From: Acidobacterium sp049965615
GTDB taxonomy: Bacteria > Acidobacteriota > Terriglobia > Terriglobales > Acidobacteriaceae
Length of the DNA: 64,000 bases
Reading direction: 5' to 3'
Assembly: GCA_049965615.1 (NCBI GenBank)
Contig: JBMFWD010000014.1
Coordinates: 1 to 64,000 of the forward strand
Shown here piece after piece: positions 8,823 to 18,111 of the stretch; the first letter of the stretch is position 1, and each line of letters opens with the position of its first letter. The notes below the pieces were generated by a model, which saw only the letters and a list, made by a program, of their open reading frames with translations, was not told the DNA's origin and ran no database searches. A program made the translations under genes and the position numbers.

Positions 8823-9427
8823 CGAGGGGGTTCTCCAGGTCGGGAGAGACTGCGCAGCAACGATTGTAACTCCCGGAAATATGCACGGCGCACGACAGTG
8901 TGATCCAAATCCAATTCCGCCGCGATGTCGCGCCAGGTGTAGCCGAACTTCCGCCGGTGAAGAACGTTCTGGGCAAATGGCGACAACCGCGAAAACAGTT
9001 GACTCGAAATCGCACTCTCTTCGACTTCTCCAGTCGAGGCGCGCAAATGCTCAAGGTCTAGAAGGGAGCCAGACGCGACTTCTCGACGCCGTTGGTGCGC
9101 AATCTGCTTGGCGCGGCGACGTATGACGCTTCTAATGCGAGCGGTGAGCTTCTGTTCTTTGCTCTCCGGATGGCGCGCAAAATAGTCGCCCGCATTGCGG
9201 ACGGCATGCTCCATCAGGTCGTGTGCGAGGTCTCGATCATTCAGGTAGGTCCATGCACACAGCAGTGCGTAAGGCCACGCCGCTTTCGCGGCTGGCTTCA
9301 GCTTCTGATCGGAAGCATCGTGGCCCGTGCTCCAGGCCCAACTCCAAGTCAGGTCTTCCCAGTGCGGTTCCATTGGCGGCTTCGCGAGCGTTGGCCCGGA
9401 GGGGGATTTGACCACCAGTATCGACAT
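8819..9427 (-). CDS. ECF-type RNA polymerase sigma factor
   Basis: About 202 residues. The middle part (AWTYLNDRDLAHDLMEHAV) resembles sigma region 2, and the C-terminal part (LSPFAQNVLHRRKFGYTWRDIAAELDL, split by a turn) is a region-4 helix-turn-helix that would read a -35 element. The N-terminus is longer than in typical ECF factors. The start is uncertain: ATG at 9427, TTG at 9436 or ATG at 9373. Its stop overlaps the anti-sigma start (ATGA). It probably directs RNA polymerase to promoters within the element, perhaps those of the CHAT/S41 genes. No matching promoter motif could be established. Confidence 0.75.
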   Translation of the reverse strand: MSILVVKSPSGPTLAKPPMEPHWEDLTWSWAWSTGHDASDQKLKPAAKAAWPYALLCAWTYLNDRDLAHDLMEHAVRNAGDYFARHPESKEQKLTARIRSVIRRRAKQIAHQRRREVASGSLLDLEHLRASTGEVEESAISSQLFSRLSPFAQNVLHRRKFGYTWRDIAAELDLDHTVVRRAYFRELQSLLRSLSRPGEPPR

Positions 9428-9569
9428 TATAGGCAACTACATAGCGCAGTTAGATGAATTAAAAACTTGTGATTTCTAGCCCCAAAACCCATTCGAGAGT
9501 GCCTTACCTAGGTGTGGACCGCTAATGGGCGACGCTCGGAAGTTCGTTGCAGAAAGGGGAAATTGCCGT

Positions 9570-9812
9570 ATGCCTTCTCTGATCGATCGTCACAACCAGC
9601 GAGAAGTAGACAATGGCAGCCAACTCTCGGGACGCATATCGAGGCGTGGTTCCACTCCCGAACTGATTCACGTTCATGTTTGCATCCGCTGCGGACACGC
9701 AAGGAGAAGAGAGGAGATAACTGGGCCGGAAATGGCTTCCGGAATCTTCCAGTGCTCCAAATGCGACGCGAATGGCCCATTGAACATCGAAATCCGCGGC
9801 GCATTCGAGTAG
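9570..9812 (+). CDS. Small zinc-ribbon protein
   Basis: About 80 residues. The C-terminal half has two Cys pairs, CIRCGH and CSKCDA, about 25 residues apart, a typical zinc ribbon that can bind nucleic acid or protein. The chosen ATG at 9570 has AAGGGG about ten bases upstream; a longer frame opens at 9525. It is divergent from the sigma factor gene. The function is unknown. The short N-terminal region is basic and looks disordered. Confidence 0.55.
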   Translation: MPSLIDRHNQREVDNGSQLSGRISRRGSTPELIHVHVCIRCGHARRREEITGPEMASGIFQCSKCDANGPLNIEIRGAFE

Positions 9813-9843
9813 CGATAGAACACTATCCTTTCTGCAGCCACGA

Positions 9844-10779
9844 CTACGCAGTCAAATTCAGTCTCTGCTGAACAGGACGGCGCAAGATATCGAGCTTCCT
9901 TCCCGCTGCCTTCACGAACTCCTTCACAATTCGGTTTTTATTGTCAGAGCAGACGGCCAGTTCGGTGCTGAATTGCAAAGTGCTCTCGGCCAGAGGGCGC
10001 ATCGTGATTCCGTTCTGTGCGATGCGCCAGGCACCCACGCGATCGAGCAGCGCCACGCTGTCATGAAGGAAAATCATGGACATGGCCTGCTCCGCCGTCA
10101 TCACATGATGCACGTCCGATGCCTTCACACCGGCTTCCGATGCTGCCATCTGAATCATCTCGTGTGAATAGGGGCTGACCCGGCGGGACAACAGTGCCCA
10201 GTTACGCTTGTCCAGATCCTTCATGCGAATCTCTTTCTTGCCTGCGAGATGATCGTCGGCCATCATAGCGACGTAATACGGACTTTTCGCCAGCGCCAAG
10301 CAGCTCAGTTTCGGATTCTCCGGAACATCGGTAACGACAGCCAGATCGAGTGTGCCGGCAATCAGATCATGGACCAGCTCGCCGGGGTAATCGCTCGTCA
10401 ACTTTAACTTCAGGCGCGGGTAGAGCGGGACTCGCACCGCCATCAACGTCGAAACCAGAAACGGGTCTGTCGCCGCGGTGGCACCGATGTTCAGGGTTTC
10501 CTCAGTGCCGCGAAATGCCGCATTGGCAGAGGAGACGGCGCGTTCCATGTGCATCACGGCCTCCTGAGCTTCTTCCACAAGACGTCTACCGGGTTCCGTC
10601 AGTTCAACGGACTGATGGTTTCGCTCAAAGAGCTTAAAGCCGAGCTGGCTTTCCAAAGCATTGATGCGCTTGGTTACGGTGGATTGGTCGATGTGAAGCC
10701 GCTCTGCTGCCCGTGAAAAGTTCAGTTCTTGGGCTACGGCGATTGCGGCTTCAAGCAACCGGAGTTCTGGAAGAATCAT
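9844..10779 (-). CDS. LysR-family transcriptional regulator
   Basis: A 311-residue LTTR. The N-terminal winged helix-turn-helix spans about residues 4-62 (AVAQELNFSRAAERLHIDQSTVTKRI), followed by the linker helix and a periplasmic-binding-protein-like effector domain (about 90-295). LTTRs usually sense a small ligand and regulate a divergent neighbour. Here the upstream neighbour (11,048) is an excisionase gene pointing away, with a 268-base gap between, so the target is unclear. It ends 31 bases from the convergent zinc-ribbon gene. It may be cargo of the element. Confidence 0.9.
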   Translation of the reverse strand: MILPELRLLEAAIAVAQELNFSRAAERLHIDQSTVTKRINALESQLGFKLFERNHQSVELTEPGRRLVEEAQEAVMHMERAVSSANAAFRGTEETLNIGATAATDPFLVSTLMAVRVPLYPRLKLKLTSDYPGELVHDLIAGTLDLAVVTDVPENPKLSCLALAKSPYYVAMMADDHLAGKKEIRMKDLDKRNWALLSRRVSPYSHEMIQMAASEAGVKASDVHHVMTAEQAMSMIFLHDSVALLDRVGAWRIAQNGITMRPLAESTLQFSTELAVCSDNKNRIVKEFVKAAGRKLDILRRPVQQRLNLTA

Positions 10780-10997
10780 GGCTGTCCTCCGCGCAGAGAA
10801 CTCTGACAGAGCTGGGGATCAAGAGGCCCAAAGGATGGGCAGACTACCTTCTTTTCTGAACAACCGCGTGTCTGTTTGATGTCGATCCGGTCCACACCGG
10901 TTGCACAAGAATTCTGTCGTTATGCCTGCGGCGCATAACGGTCTCCCTAAAATTCATTGGACGCAGAAGCGCAGAACTGAGCATCATTGCCCGTACA

Positions 10998-11016
10998 TGC
11001 GGCGATATTTGCCGCA
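10998..11016. repeat. Short inverted repeat upstream of the excisionase gene
   Basis: TGCGGC (10998-11003) and GCCGCA (11011-11016) flank a 7-base A/T-rich spacer, 32 bases before the excisionase start. It could be an operator for the LysR or AlpA-like protein. Nothing else is evident in the 10780-11047 gap. Confidence 0.35.
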
Positions 11017-11047
11017 CTCGATCATCCTTGCGTAGGGAGCTGCACTG

Positions 11048-11296
11048 ATGAGCACACGATTTCTCACCGAGTTTGATGTTGCCGAGCGAACTCAGATCAG
11101 CCTCGGCACACTTCGCCGTTGGCGGTTGGAAGGCAAGGGACCGAAATATCACAAGTTTGGCTCCCTCGTTCGCTATGACGAAGAAGAACTTACCGCCTGG
11201 GAACAGGCCCAACCGGCGGGCGGCGCGGGAGCGCCACGGATAGGCCCCGCCTCAGAGCAGCCCGCTACAGTACGACGTGCGGCCTTCAGGCGGTAG
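11048..11296 (+). CDS. AlpA/excisionase-like helix-turn-helix protein
   Basis: An 82-residue MerR-like DNA-binding protein of the AlpA/Xis (HTH_17) group: FLTEFDVAERTQISLGTLRRW is the helix-turn-helix, followed by the GPKYHKFGSLVRYDEEEL wing typical of this family. Such proteins act as directionality factors for integrases or as activators of integrase expression. AGGGAG lies nine bases before the ATG. A low-complexity Ala/Gly/Pro tail follows residue 55. The toxin-antitoxin pair and integrase downstream are on the same strand, consistent with a role in excision of this element. Confidence 0.82.
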   Translation: MSTRFLTEFDVAERTQISLGTLRRWRLEGKGPKYHKFGSLVRYDEEELTAWEQAQPAGGAGAPRIGPASEQPATVRRAAFRR

Positions 11297-11312
11297 ATGC
11301 AGATTGCGGGTT

Positions 11313-11341
11313 TTGGCATGGAGTATCTTACCGGATATACT
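11313..11341 (+). promoter_or_regulatory. Promoter with internal palindrome for the toxin-antitoxin/integrase operon
   Basis: TTGGCA (11313-11318) and TATACT (11336-11341) are spaced by 17 bases, a near-consensus housekeeping promoter. An imperfect palindrome, AGTATC-N6-GATATACT, overlaps the spacer and -10, a likely operator for autorepression by the antitoxin. The probable antitoxin ATG at 11357 is only 16 bases after the -10. Confidence 0.6.
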
Positions 11342-11356
11342 ACTTGCGGTGAGACT

Positions 11357-11638
11357 ATGCCTACCACATCGCCCAAGATGGGCCGCAAAATTAAGAAGAG
11401 CTTTAGCATCTCCGTAGAATCGGATTCTTTCATTCGCCGGAGCTGCAAGGAACGAAAATCCAACTCGGAGTCGGAAACCTTGGACGCGCTTCTCAGTGAA
11501 CTCATGGCGGTTCGGCAGCAAAAAGCTATTGAAGCTGCCTACGCGGATTACTACGATTCTCTTAGTGAGGACGAAGTCGCAGAGGAGAGCGCATGGGGAA
11601 GATTCGCAGAGTCGCAACTCGCAAAGGAAGTACGCTAA
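11357..11638 (+). CDS. MazE-like antitoxin
   Basis: About 93 residues directly upstream of a MazF-type toxin. The N-terminal part (KIKKSFSISVESDSFIRRSC) looks like a ribbon-helix-helix strand-helix unit that would bind DNA. The acidic C-terminus (DSLSEDEVAEESAWGRFAES) is the type of segment that occupies a MazF active site. The longer frame from 11297 is less likely because it would start upstream of the promoter. The stop at 11636-11638 lies two bases before the toxin ATG, so translation is coupled. Its role is inferred from position and composition. Confidence 0.72.
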   Translation: MPTTSPKMGRKIKKSFSISVESDSFIRRSCKERKSNSESETLDALLSELMAVRQQKAIEAAYADYYDSLSEDEVAEESAWGRFAESQLAKEVR

Positions 11639-11640
11639 CG

Positions 11641-12029
11641 ATGCCAACGGCACAGCGATTTCCGCAGCGCGGTGAGATCTGGTGGACGAACTTTCATACC
11701 GATCCACCAGAGAAGGGCCGTAGGCCCGTGATTATCGTGTCGCCCAATGCGCGGAATCAACATGAGCGTGCCACCTCGGTTCTTGTGATTCCACTGTCAA
11801 CATCGATCCACAAGCTCGGACCTGCTCACCTTTTGCTTCATGCTGGCGAAACTGGACTGCGCATGGATTGCTCCGCCCAGGCAGACAACATCGCTGTAGT
11901 CCTGCGGGCGAATCTACGGGAGCCGGAGCCTGGGCAGCGTCCGCTCACCAACACAAAGATTTGCAAACTGGCTTCGCTCGTCAAGCTGGCGATGGGCTGT
12001 CCTGAGCCCATGAAAACAGGGGAAAAATA

Positions 12030-12030
<1 letters not shown>
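11641..12030 (+). CDS. MazF/PemK-type endoribonuclease toxin
   Basis: A 129-residue MazF-family protein. The conserved opening RGEIWWTNF, the KGRRPVIIVSPNA loop containing the family's catalytic Arg region, the ATSVLVIPLST strand and the MDCSAQADNI segment all fit MazF/PemK toxins, which cut mRNA at short motifs. The start at 11641 matches the family length; an upstream in-frame ATG at 11593 lies inside the antitoxin. The last base of its TAA stop is the first base of the integrase ATG (TAATG). The pair probably stabilises the element against loss. Confidence 0.87.
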
Positions 12031-13421
<1,391 letters not shown>

Positions 13422-13583
13422 TGTCCAGGCGGGAGCAGGGAACGGTACGTCCTCCTGCCTGATGTAGTTGTATCAAATACCTGTTGCAGCGTCAAAACTC
13501 AAATTGTGGATCGCCGACGGCGCACTTTTGCTTCGCTCGATTGCCTCTTGGGTTCCGGCACGGGACGCGGTACGCTCATTCGT

Positions 13584-14324
13584 ATGACCGCCCCTGAAGC
13601 TCTTTGCGCAACTCAAATGACGCCTGGAAAATTCCAGGGCCAGACACTTCTGATCGATGCCGACGACACGCTCTGGCAGAACAATGTTTACTTTGAAAGG
13701 GCGATTGCTGCATTCATTTCTTATCTCAACCACGAGACGATGACAGCGGAAGAGGTGCGCCAGACACTCAATGAGGTCGAGCATGAAAACGTTAGAAAGC
13801 ATGGCTACGGCGTGGCCAGCTTTCAGCGAGCGCTCGTCACCTGTTTCGAGCGGCTTTCTCCCCGCCCCGCAACAGCTGAGCACCATGCCCAGATCCAAAA
13901 TTTTGCTGCTTCTATCATCGCCAGCAACATTGAACTGCTCGATGGCGTGGCCCATGCTCTGCCTCAGCTTGCCAGTCGTCACCGGCTCATTCTCATGACC
14001 AAGGGCAATCACCGCGAGCAGTCGGACAAGGTCGCCCGCTCTGGTCTTCTGCCTTACTTTTCAGCGGTGGAAATTCCACCGGAAAAGCACCCCGACGCCT
14101 ATCGTGAAGTCTGCTCGCGTCACGGTCTCAACCACTATCAAACGTGGATGATCGGCAACAGCCCGCGTTCTGACATCAACCCGGCAATCGCCGCCGGCCT
14201 GCATGCGGTCTATATTCATCATCCCGATACCTGGGTGCTGGAGCACGAGTCGATGACCACCGCCCCGGAAGGGCAGCATCTGCTTGAAATTCGCCGGTTC
14301 GGCGAGTTGCTGCACTGGTTCTAG
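13584..14324 (+). CDS. HAD-family hydrolase
   Basis: A 246-residue haloacid-dehalogenase superfamily protein, probably a phosphatase. Motif I is DADDTLW (nucleophile and acid Asp), motif II is LMTKGN, motif III is the Lys in PPEKHPD, and motif IV is GNSPRSDINPA. The substrate cannot be told. The start at ATG 13584 is preferred over the longer frame from 13506; ATG 13617 is also possible. It is the first core gene after the tRNA-Asn insertion point and transcribes away from it. Confidence 0.85.
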   Translation: MTAPEALCATQMTPGKFQGQTLLIDADDTLWQNNVYFERAIAAFISYLNHETMTAEEVRQTLNEVEHENVRKHGYGVASFQRALVTCFERLSPRPATAEHHAQIQNFAASIIASNIELLDGVAHALPQLASRHRLILMTKGNHREQSDKVARSGLLPYFSAVEIPPEKHPDAYREVCSRHGLNHYQTWMIGNSPRSDINPAIAAGLHAVYIHHPDTWVLEHESMTTAPEGQHLLEIRRFGELLHWF

Positions 14325-14520
14325 CTGGACCAGGGCACGACTCCGCCTGATGGCGCACAAAACAGCCAAATTGGTACCCATTACGGACCGAGTATCGAAA
14401 ATGCACGGTCAACCGAGCAACGCATAGGGCATGTTGTTGAGATCATTCCTATCGGAACTTTGGTTACCTGTGTGCATTCAGGGTCGGTGCAAGACGAATT
14501 CCCCCGATGAGGTAACTTCT

Positions 14521-14871
14521 ATGCGTGTCTACTCCCAGAACCTTCTTCTTGTGCTTGCTCTCGGCGTGTTTGCATTTACCGCAACCTCCGGGTGGGCGAG
14601 TCTCAGGCCGCCGGCCGCTCCTCAGTCTACCGCGGGTATACAGTCCAGGCATTCGCCAATGGGCCAACAATCAAAGATCAAAACGGAGTCCATCAGTCGA
14701 ACCGTCGTTAAAAGCGGTGGACAGTACGTTCTGCAGGCATCTTCCGGTCAGGACTATGAACTTTCCAACGCCGGAGGAGCCAAGGCCTATGTCGGCAAGT
14801 CCGTCACCGTCACCGGCAAGGTGAACGCATCGTCTCAAGTCATCGGCGTGCAGAGTATGCAACCGCAGTAG
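14521..14871 (+). CDS. Small exported DUF5818-like protein
   Basis: About 116 residues with a clear signal peptide (about 1-27, MRVYSQNLLLVLALGVFAFTATSGWA). The mature part is Ser/Gln-rich, then has a compact domain (about 60-116) with the rhythm of an OB-like barrel: TVVKSGGQYVLQAS, DYELSN, GKSVTVTGKV, then a short strand to the end. This fits DUF5818-type proteins common in acidobacteria; the function is unknown. A frame opening at 14431 would place the signal peptide internally, so 14521 is chosen. A strong terminator follows. Confidence 0.72.
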   Translation: MRVYSQNLLLVLALGVFAFTATSGWASLRPPAAPQSTAGIQSRHSPMGQQSKIKTESISRTVVKSGGQYVLQASSGQDYELSNAGGAKAYVGKSVTVTGKVNASSQVIGVQSMQPQ

Positions 14872-14904
14872 CAGGGGCTTCCAACTCACACTTGGAATCC
14901 CCGC

Positions 14905-14952
14905 AGGAAGCAGAGAGCTTGCCGTGGTGACAGTCTCTCTGCTTCCTTTTTG
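14905..14952 (+). terminator. Strong Rho-independent terminator
   Basis: A 13-bp perfect stem (14905-14917 with 14935-14947) with a 17-base loop is followed by TTTTTG. It ends the transcript of the small exported protein. Confidence 0.8.
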
Positions 14953-15085
14953 TTTGCTGATTGAAGGGGCGCGGTTGTTTCCAGAAATTCTCGATTTTTC
15001 TATTCCTGATACCGTCAGTCACGCCCCTTTTTGGCAAACTACGCCGTTGGTGAAAACCGGCATTTTCCAGAGGGGTGTGGTTTGC

Positions 15086-15091
15086 TATACT
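15086..15091 (+). promoter_or_regulatory. Possible -10 element of tRNA-Leu
   Basis: TATACT lies 26 bases before the tRNA 5' end. The matching -35 is poor, so only the -10 is proposed. Confidence 0.4.
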
Positions 15092-15117
15092 CCTGAAAGA
15101 ACACAGTTCACCTGAGT

Positions 15118-15202
15118 GCGGAAGTGGTGAAATTGGCAGACACACCATCTTGAGGGGGTGGCGCCGAGAGGCATGGGGGTTCAAGTCCCCCCTTCCGCAC
15201 CA
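15118..15202 (+). tRNA. tRNA-Leu (anticodon GAG)
   Basis: An 85-nt class II tRNA. The acceptor GCGGAAG pairs with CTTCCGC, then A and encoded CCA. The anticodon stem CCATC/GGTGG encloses TTGAGGG, giving anticodon GAG. A long variable arm and the T-arm GGTTCAAGTCC follow. It lies 72 bases before secG and may share its transcript. Confidence 0.95.
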
Positions 15203-15274
15203 AACGATCTGATCCCTCTGAGTCCCCAATGCTGCGCTGCGGTAAAACACCGGAGCCGAAGCTGAAAGCAATAA

Positions 15275-15577
15275 ATGATTTATTTTGTCATCACGGTCCA
15301 CGTTATTGTTTCGCTGTTTCTGATCGTCGTTATTCTGCTCCAGCAGGGAAGCAGCGCCGATCTGGCAGGCGCTTTTGGCGGTCAGGGATCACAGACAGCA
15401 TTCGGCCCACGGTCGGCTTCCAACGCGCTGACCAAAGCGACGGTCTGGGCTGCCGTTATCTTTATGATTACTTCCATCACACTCACGGTCATGATGGAGC
15501 GCGGAGCGGGGCAGCAGCACTCTGTTTTGCAGGGAAGCACCACCTCGGCTCCGGCATCTACCCCCGCTAAAAAATAA
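15275..15577 (+). CDS. secG: Protein-export membrane protein SecG
   Basis: A 100-residue inner-membrane protein of the SecYEG translocon. It has two transmembrane helices (about 3-23 and 57-75) with the conserved cytoplasmic loop between them (LLQQGSSADLAGAFGGQGSQTAFG), where the QQG and the Gly-rich GGQGSQTAFG stretch are the SecG signature. The C-terminal tail is Ser/Thr/Pro/Ala-rich. A strong terminator follows 19 bases after the stop, so it ends its transcript. Confidence 0.93.
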   Translation: MIYFVITVHVIVSLFLIVVILLQQGSSADLAGAFGGQGSQTAFGPRSASNALTKATVWAAVIFMITSITLTVMMERGAGQQHSVLQGSTTSAPASTPAKK

Positions 15578-15595
15578 GCACACTCACATTTTTTT

Positions 15596-15627
15596 GAAAA
15601 AGGCGAGCTTTTTGGCTCGCCTTTTTC
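15596..15627 (+). terminator. Rho-independent terminator after secG
   Basis: A 13-bp stem (15596-15608 with 15615-15627) with a 6-base T-rich loop; A-rich and T-rich flanks could make it work in both directions. Confidence 0.85.
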
Positions 15628-15738
15628 ATTTTTCCAGCCGAAAGTAATAGCAGGAAAGTCCGCACTGTGATCTAAGATGTTGCAGCGGATAGCTTTCCGG
15701 TAGTTTTGCATTGCTTTTTTTAAGAACTTCTGCCTGGT

Positions 15739-17331
15739 ATGAATAAGAGACCCAAGCGCTGGTTGTGGTTTGGTCTTCCTTGCCTGTTGCTCGCCGTGCA
15801 TGCAGGCATCGTGGAGATGCCTTCCCTGCGCCTGGTAGGTTCTGACTCCCTGCTGCTGCTGTGCGCGGTGCTCGCCTGCGTGGCCTGCTTCTGGCGCGCA
15901 CGGCAATTGAACAATCTCCGGGTTGGACTCCAGTGGTACCTGGCTGGCATCGGCATGGCGCTCTGGGCAGGTGGCCAGGCCATCTATACCTATATTGACG
16001 TCCATCAGATTCCGCAGACCGTGGCGCTCAACTCCGATCTGCTCTTCTTCCTCTACGGAGTTCCGTTTCTGCTGGCCTTTTGCTCGGTTGTGGACCAGCC
16101 ACGCCTGCGCTCCCTTTTAATTACTGATCTGGTGCAGGCTCTCGTAGTAGCATGGCTGGTGGAGTCGGAGCTGTTTCCGGCCAGCCACGGCGTCACAACC
16201 ATCTCAACCGCGCACGTCTATAGCGCCTACAACGTTGAGAACCTCCTCCTGGCTGGCGCAGTAGGTTTGCGCCTGTTTACGGGAGCGCGGGGTGCCAAGC
16301 TCCAGTTCTACCGCGTCACCTTTGCTTTCATGGCACTCTATGCGCTGGTTGCTCTGCCAATGAATTACCTGAACGAGTTTTATAGACTGCCGACCGGGAC
16401 CCTGCTCGATCTCCTCTGGGATCTGCCGTTCCTGCTGCTCGCGGGCCTGGCCGCATGGCTCCCGGTCGTCGACGAAGAACCGTCTCAGGCGCCTGTCCGC
16501 CGGTCGCAGCGCATCATCCTGCACTCCATGCCGGTGCTCATCACGGCGGTCGTGCTCGTCATGGGGACCATCCTCGTTCGCTACGACTTTCTGGCCGGTC
16601 TGCTGGCCGTGCTCATCGGGCTGGGCAGCTACAGCCTGCGCAATTCGCTGCTGGAAATGCGATACCTCGAAACCCAGCGCAAGCTCACTGAGAGTGAAGC
16701 CGCGCTGCAGATCGCCATGGAACGCTTTCAGGAGCTCTCCTACATCGATCCACTCACCAAGGTGGCCAACCGCCGCCAGTTTGAAGAGACGCTCAACATC
16801 GAGTGGAATCGCACCATGCGCCGCGGCGCTCCGCTGTCGCTGTTGATGATGGACCTCGATCACTTCAAGCTCCTCAACGATACCTACGGGCACCTGCGCG
16901 GCGATGACTGCCTCATGATCTCCGCGCAGACTCTCACCAGCCGACTCAAGCGCGCCGGAGAGATGCTGGCCCGCTACGGAGGCGAGGAGTTTGCCGCTGT
17001 CCTTCCCGATCTTCCGGCAGATCAGGCCGCTCAGCTTGCCGAAAATCTCCGCGTCTCGATTGCCAACCTGGGAATCGAAAACCGCGAATCCCCCAACGGC
17101 GGATGCCTCACTGTCAGCATCGGCGTGGCGACCTGTTACCCATCGGCAGACAGCTCGGTCGAGGCCCTGCTGGCACAGGCCGACCAATCTCTCTACGCCG
17201 CCAAGCAGACAGGCCGCAATCGTGTCGTTGGCACCCATGATGCCGGGAACCTGAAGTCCGTTCGAAACTTCCCCCAGGCCGTTACCGTCGGTTCGGAGTC
17301 AATCCCCATCTCTCGCAGACCCCGCGCCTGA
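15739..17331 (+). CDS. Membrane diguanylate cyclase (GGEEF)
   Basis: A 530-residue protein with about eight to ten hydrophobic helices (about 8-300), a short coiled linker (ETQRKLTESEAALQIAMERF) and a C-terminal GGDEF domain (about 335-500). The active-site motif is GGEEF at 414-418, so cyclase activity making c-di-GMP from GTP is expected. The RxxD inhibitory site upstream is RAGE here, so product inhibition is probably absent. The membrane part is an unassigned sensor. The disordered C-terminal 30 residues have no match I know. The gene stands alone between terminators and gaps. Confidence 0.9.
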   Translation: MNKRPKRWLWFGLPCLLLAVHAGIVEMPSLRLVGSDSLLLLCAVLACVACFWRARQLNNLRVGLQWYLAGIGMALWAGGQAIYTYIDVHQIPQTVALNSDLLFFLYGVPFLLAFCSVVDQPRLRSLLITDLVQALVVAWLVESELFPASHGVTTISTAHVYSAYNVENLLLAGAVGLRLFTGARGAKLQFYRVTFAFMALYALVALPMNYLNEFYRLPTGTLLDLLWDLPFLLLAGLAAWLPVVDEEPSQAPVRRSQRIILHSMPVLITAVVLVMGTILVRYDFLAGLLAVLIGLGSYSLRNSLLEMRYLETQRKLTESEAALQIAMERFQELSYIDPLTKVANRRQFEETLNIEWNRTMRRGAPLSLLMMDLDHFKLLNDTYGHLRGDDCLMISAQTLTSRLKRAGEMLARYGGEEFAAVLPDLPADQAAQLAENLRVSIANLGIENRESPNGGCLTVSIGVATCYPSADSSVEALLAQADQSLYAAKQTGRNRVVGTHDAGNLKSVRNFPQAVTVGSESIPISRRPRA

Positions 17332-17416
17332 CCGCCGCACCTCTCCACCCGGCCCGCCTGTCATACCCAGCCTTTTCCTTCTCCCAACATTTCCGGTCCA
17401 GTCTTTCACCCGGCAC

Positions 17417-17445
17417 TTGACCTGTGTTTCTACATCGCTTTTGAT
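17417..17445 (+). promoter_or_regulatory. Possible promoter upstream of the 17,515 gene
   Basis: TTGACC and TTTGAT spaced by 17 bases, 70 bases before the start of the membrane-anchored hypothetical gene. Confidence 0.35.
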
Positions 17446-17514
17446 CAAGAATGACGGTGCACGTTATGTGCGTTTCACTCCGTCGCATTCGCCGCATCGG
17501 AGCAGGCAGGCAGC

Positions 17515-17994
17515 ATGGCAACGCTTAAACTCAGTCCCGGCAAAATCATCATTCTTCTGCTGGCCGTCGTCTTTCTCCTCGGGATCGGAACCATCGCTGT
17601 CGTGGGCCGGCGCATGGTTCCTTCACCCTACGTCTGCACCACGCAGACGGTCCAAAATATTCCCCATCTGGCCGGGGCGCACTTTACCGTCACTCACACG
17701 CAATGCCAGGACTACACGCACAAGCAGTTTGTGAGCGTGTATGTGCAGCGTGTTGTTGCGCCTGGAGCGCCATTCTATAAGCACTGGTTCAATAAGCCGG
17801 TGTTGCTCTTCCGCTATCACCCGGAGAATGCAGCCGGACCGATGCCGACCCTCTCGCAGGTCACCAGTAATGTGGTTGAAATTTCAGTACCCAGGATGGC
17901 GGAGATGGATGACCGCCGCGAGCAGTGGCTCAATCTGACGATTCAGTATCACGTTGGCCGCGTCGATCATCCGCTGGTCGCAGGCCGCGATTAG
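17515..17994 (+). CDS. Membrane-anchored hypothetical protein
   Basis: A 159-residue protein with one N-terminal transmembrane segment (about 10-30, IIILLLAVVFLLGIGTIAVVG) and a beta-rich extracytoplasmic domain holding two Cys (VCTTQT and TQCQDY) that could form a disulfide. I do not recognise the family. It is convergent with the cytochrome oxidase subunit III gene, and the last base of its stop codon starts a long inverted repeat. Confidence 0.6.
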   Translation: MATLKLSPGKIIILLLAVVFLLGIGTIAVVGRRMVPSPYVCTTQTVQNIPHLAGAHFTVTHTQCQDYTHKQFVSVYVQRVVAPGAPFYKHWFNKPVLLFRYHPENAAGPMPTLSQVTSNVVEISVPRMAEMDDRREQWLNLTIQYHVGRVDHPLVAGRD

Positions 17995-18105
17995 AGCGAT
18001 TTCAGGATAACTGTCCCCCAGGCAACAGCCTTCGAGTCGATGCGACCACAAGGAGCAGCGGCCCTGGAGGGTCTCAGAATGGGCATAGTCATCCTGAAAT
18101 CGCTC
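17994..18105. repeat. 112-bp inverted-repeat element between convergent genes
   Basis: Arms GAGCGATTTCAGGAT (17994-18008) and its exact reverse complement (18091-18105). The match extends to 22 of 25 bases inward. The interior is about 60 bases. It fills almost the whole gap between two convergent stop codons, so it could be a miniature inverted-repeat element or a bidirectional terminator. Confidence 0.7.
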
Positions 18106-18111
18106 CAGCGC

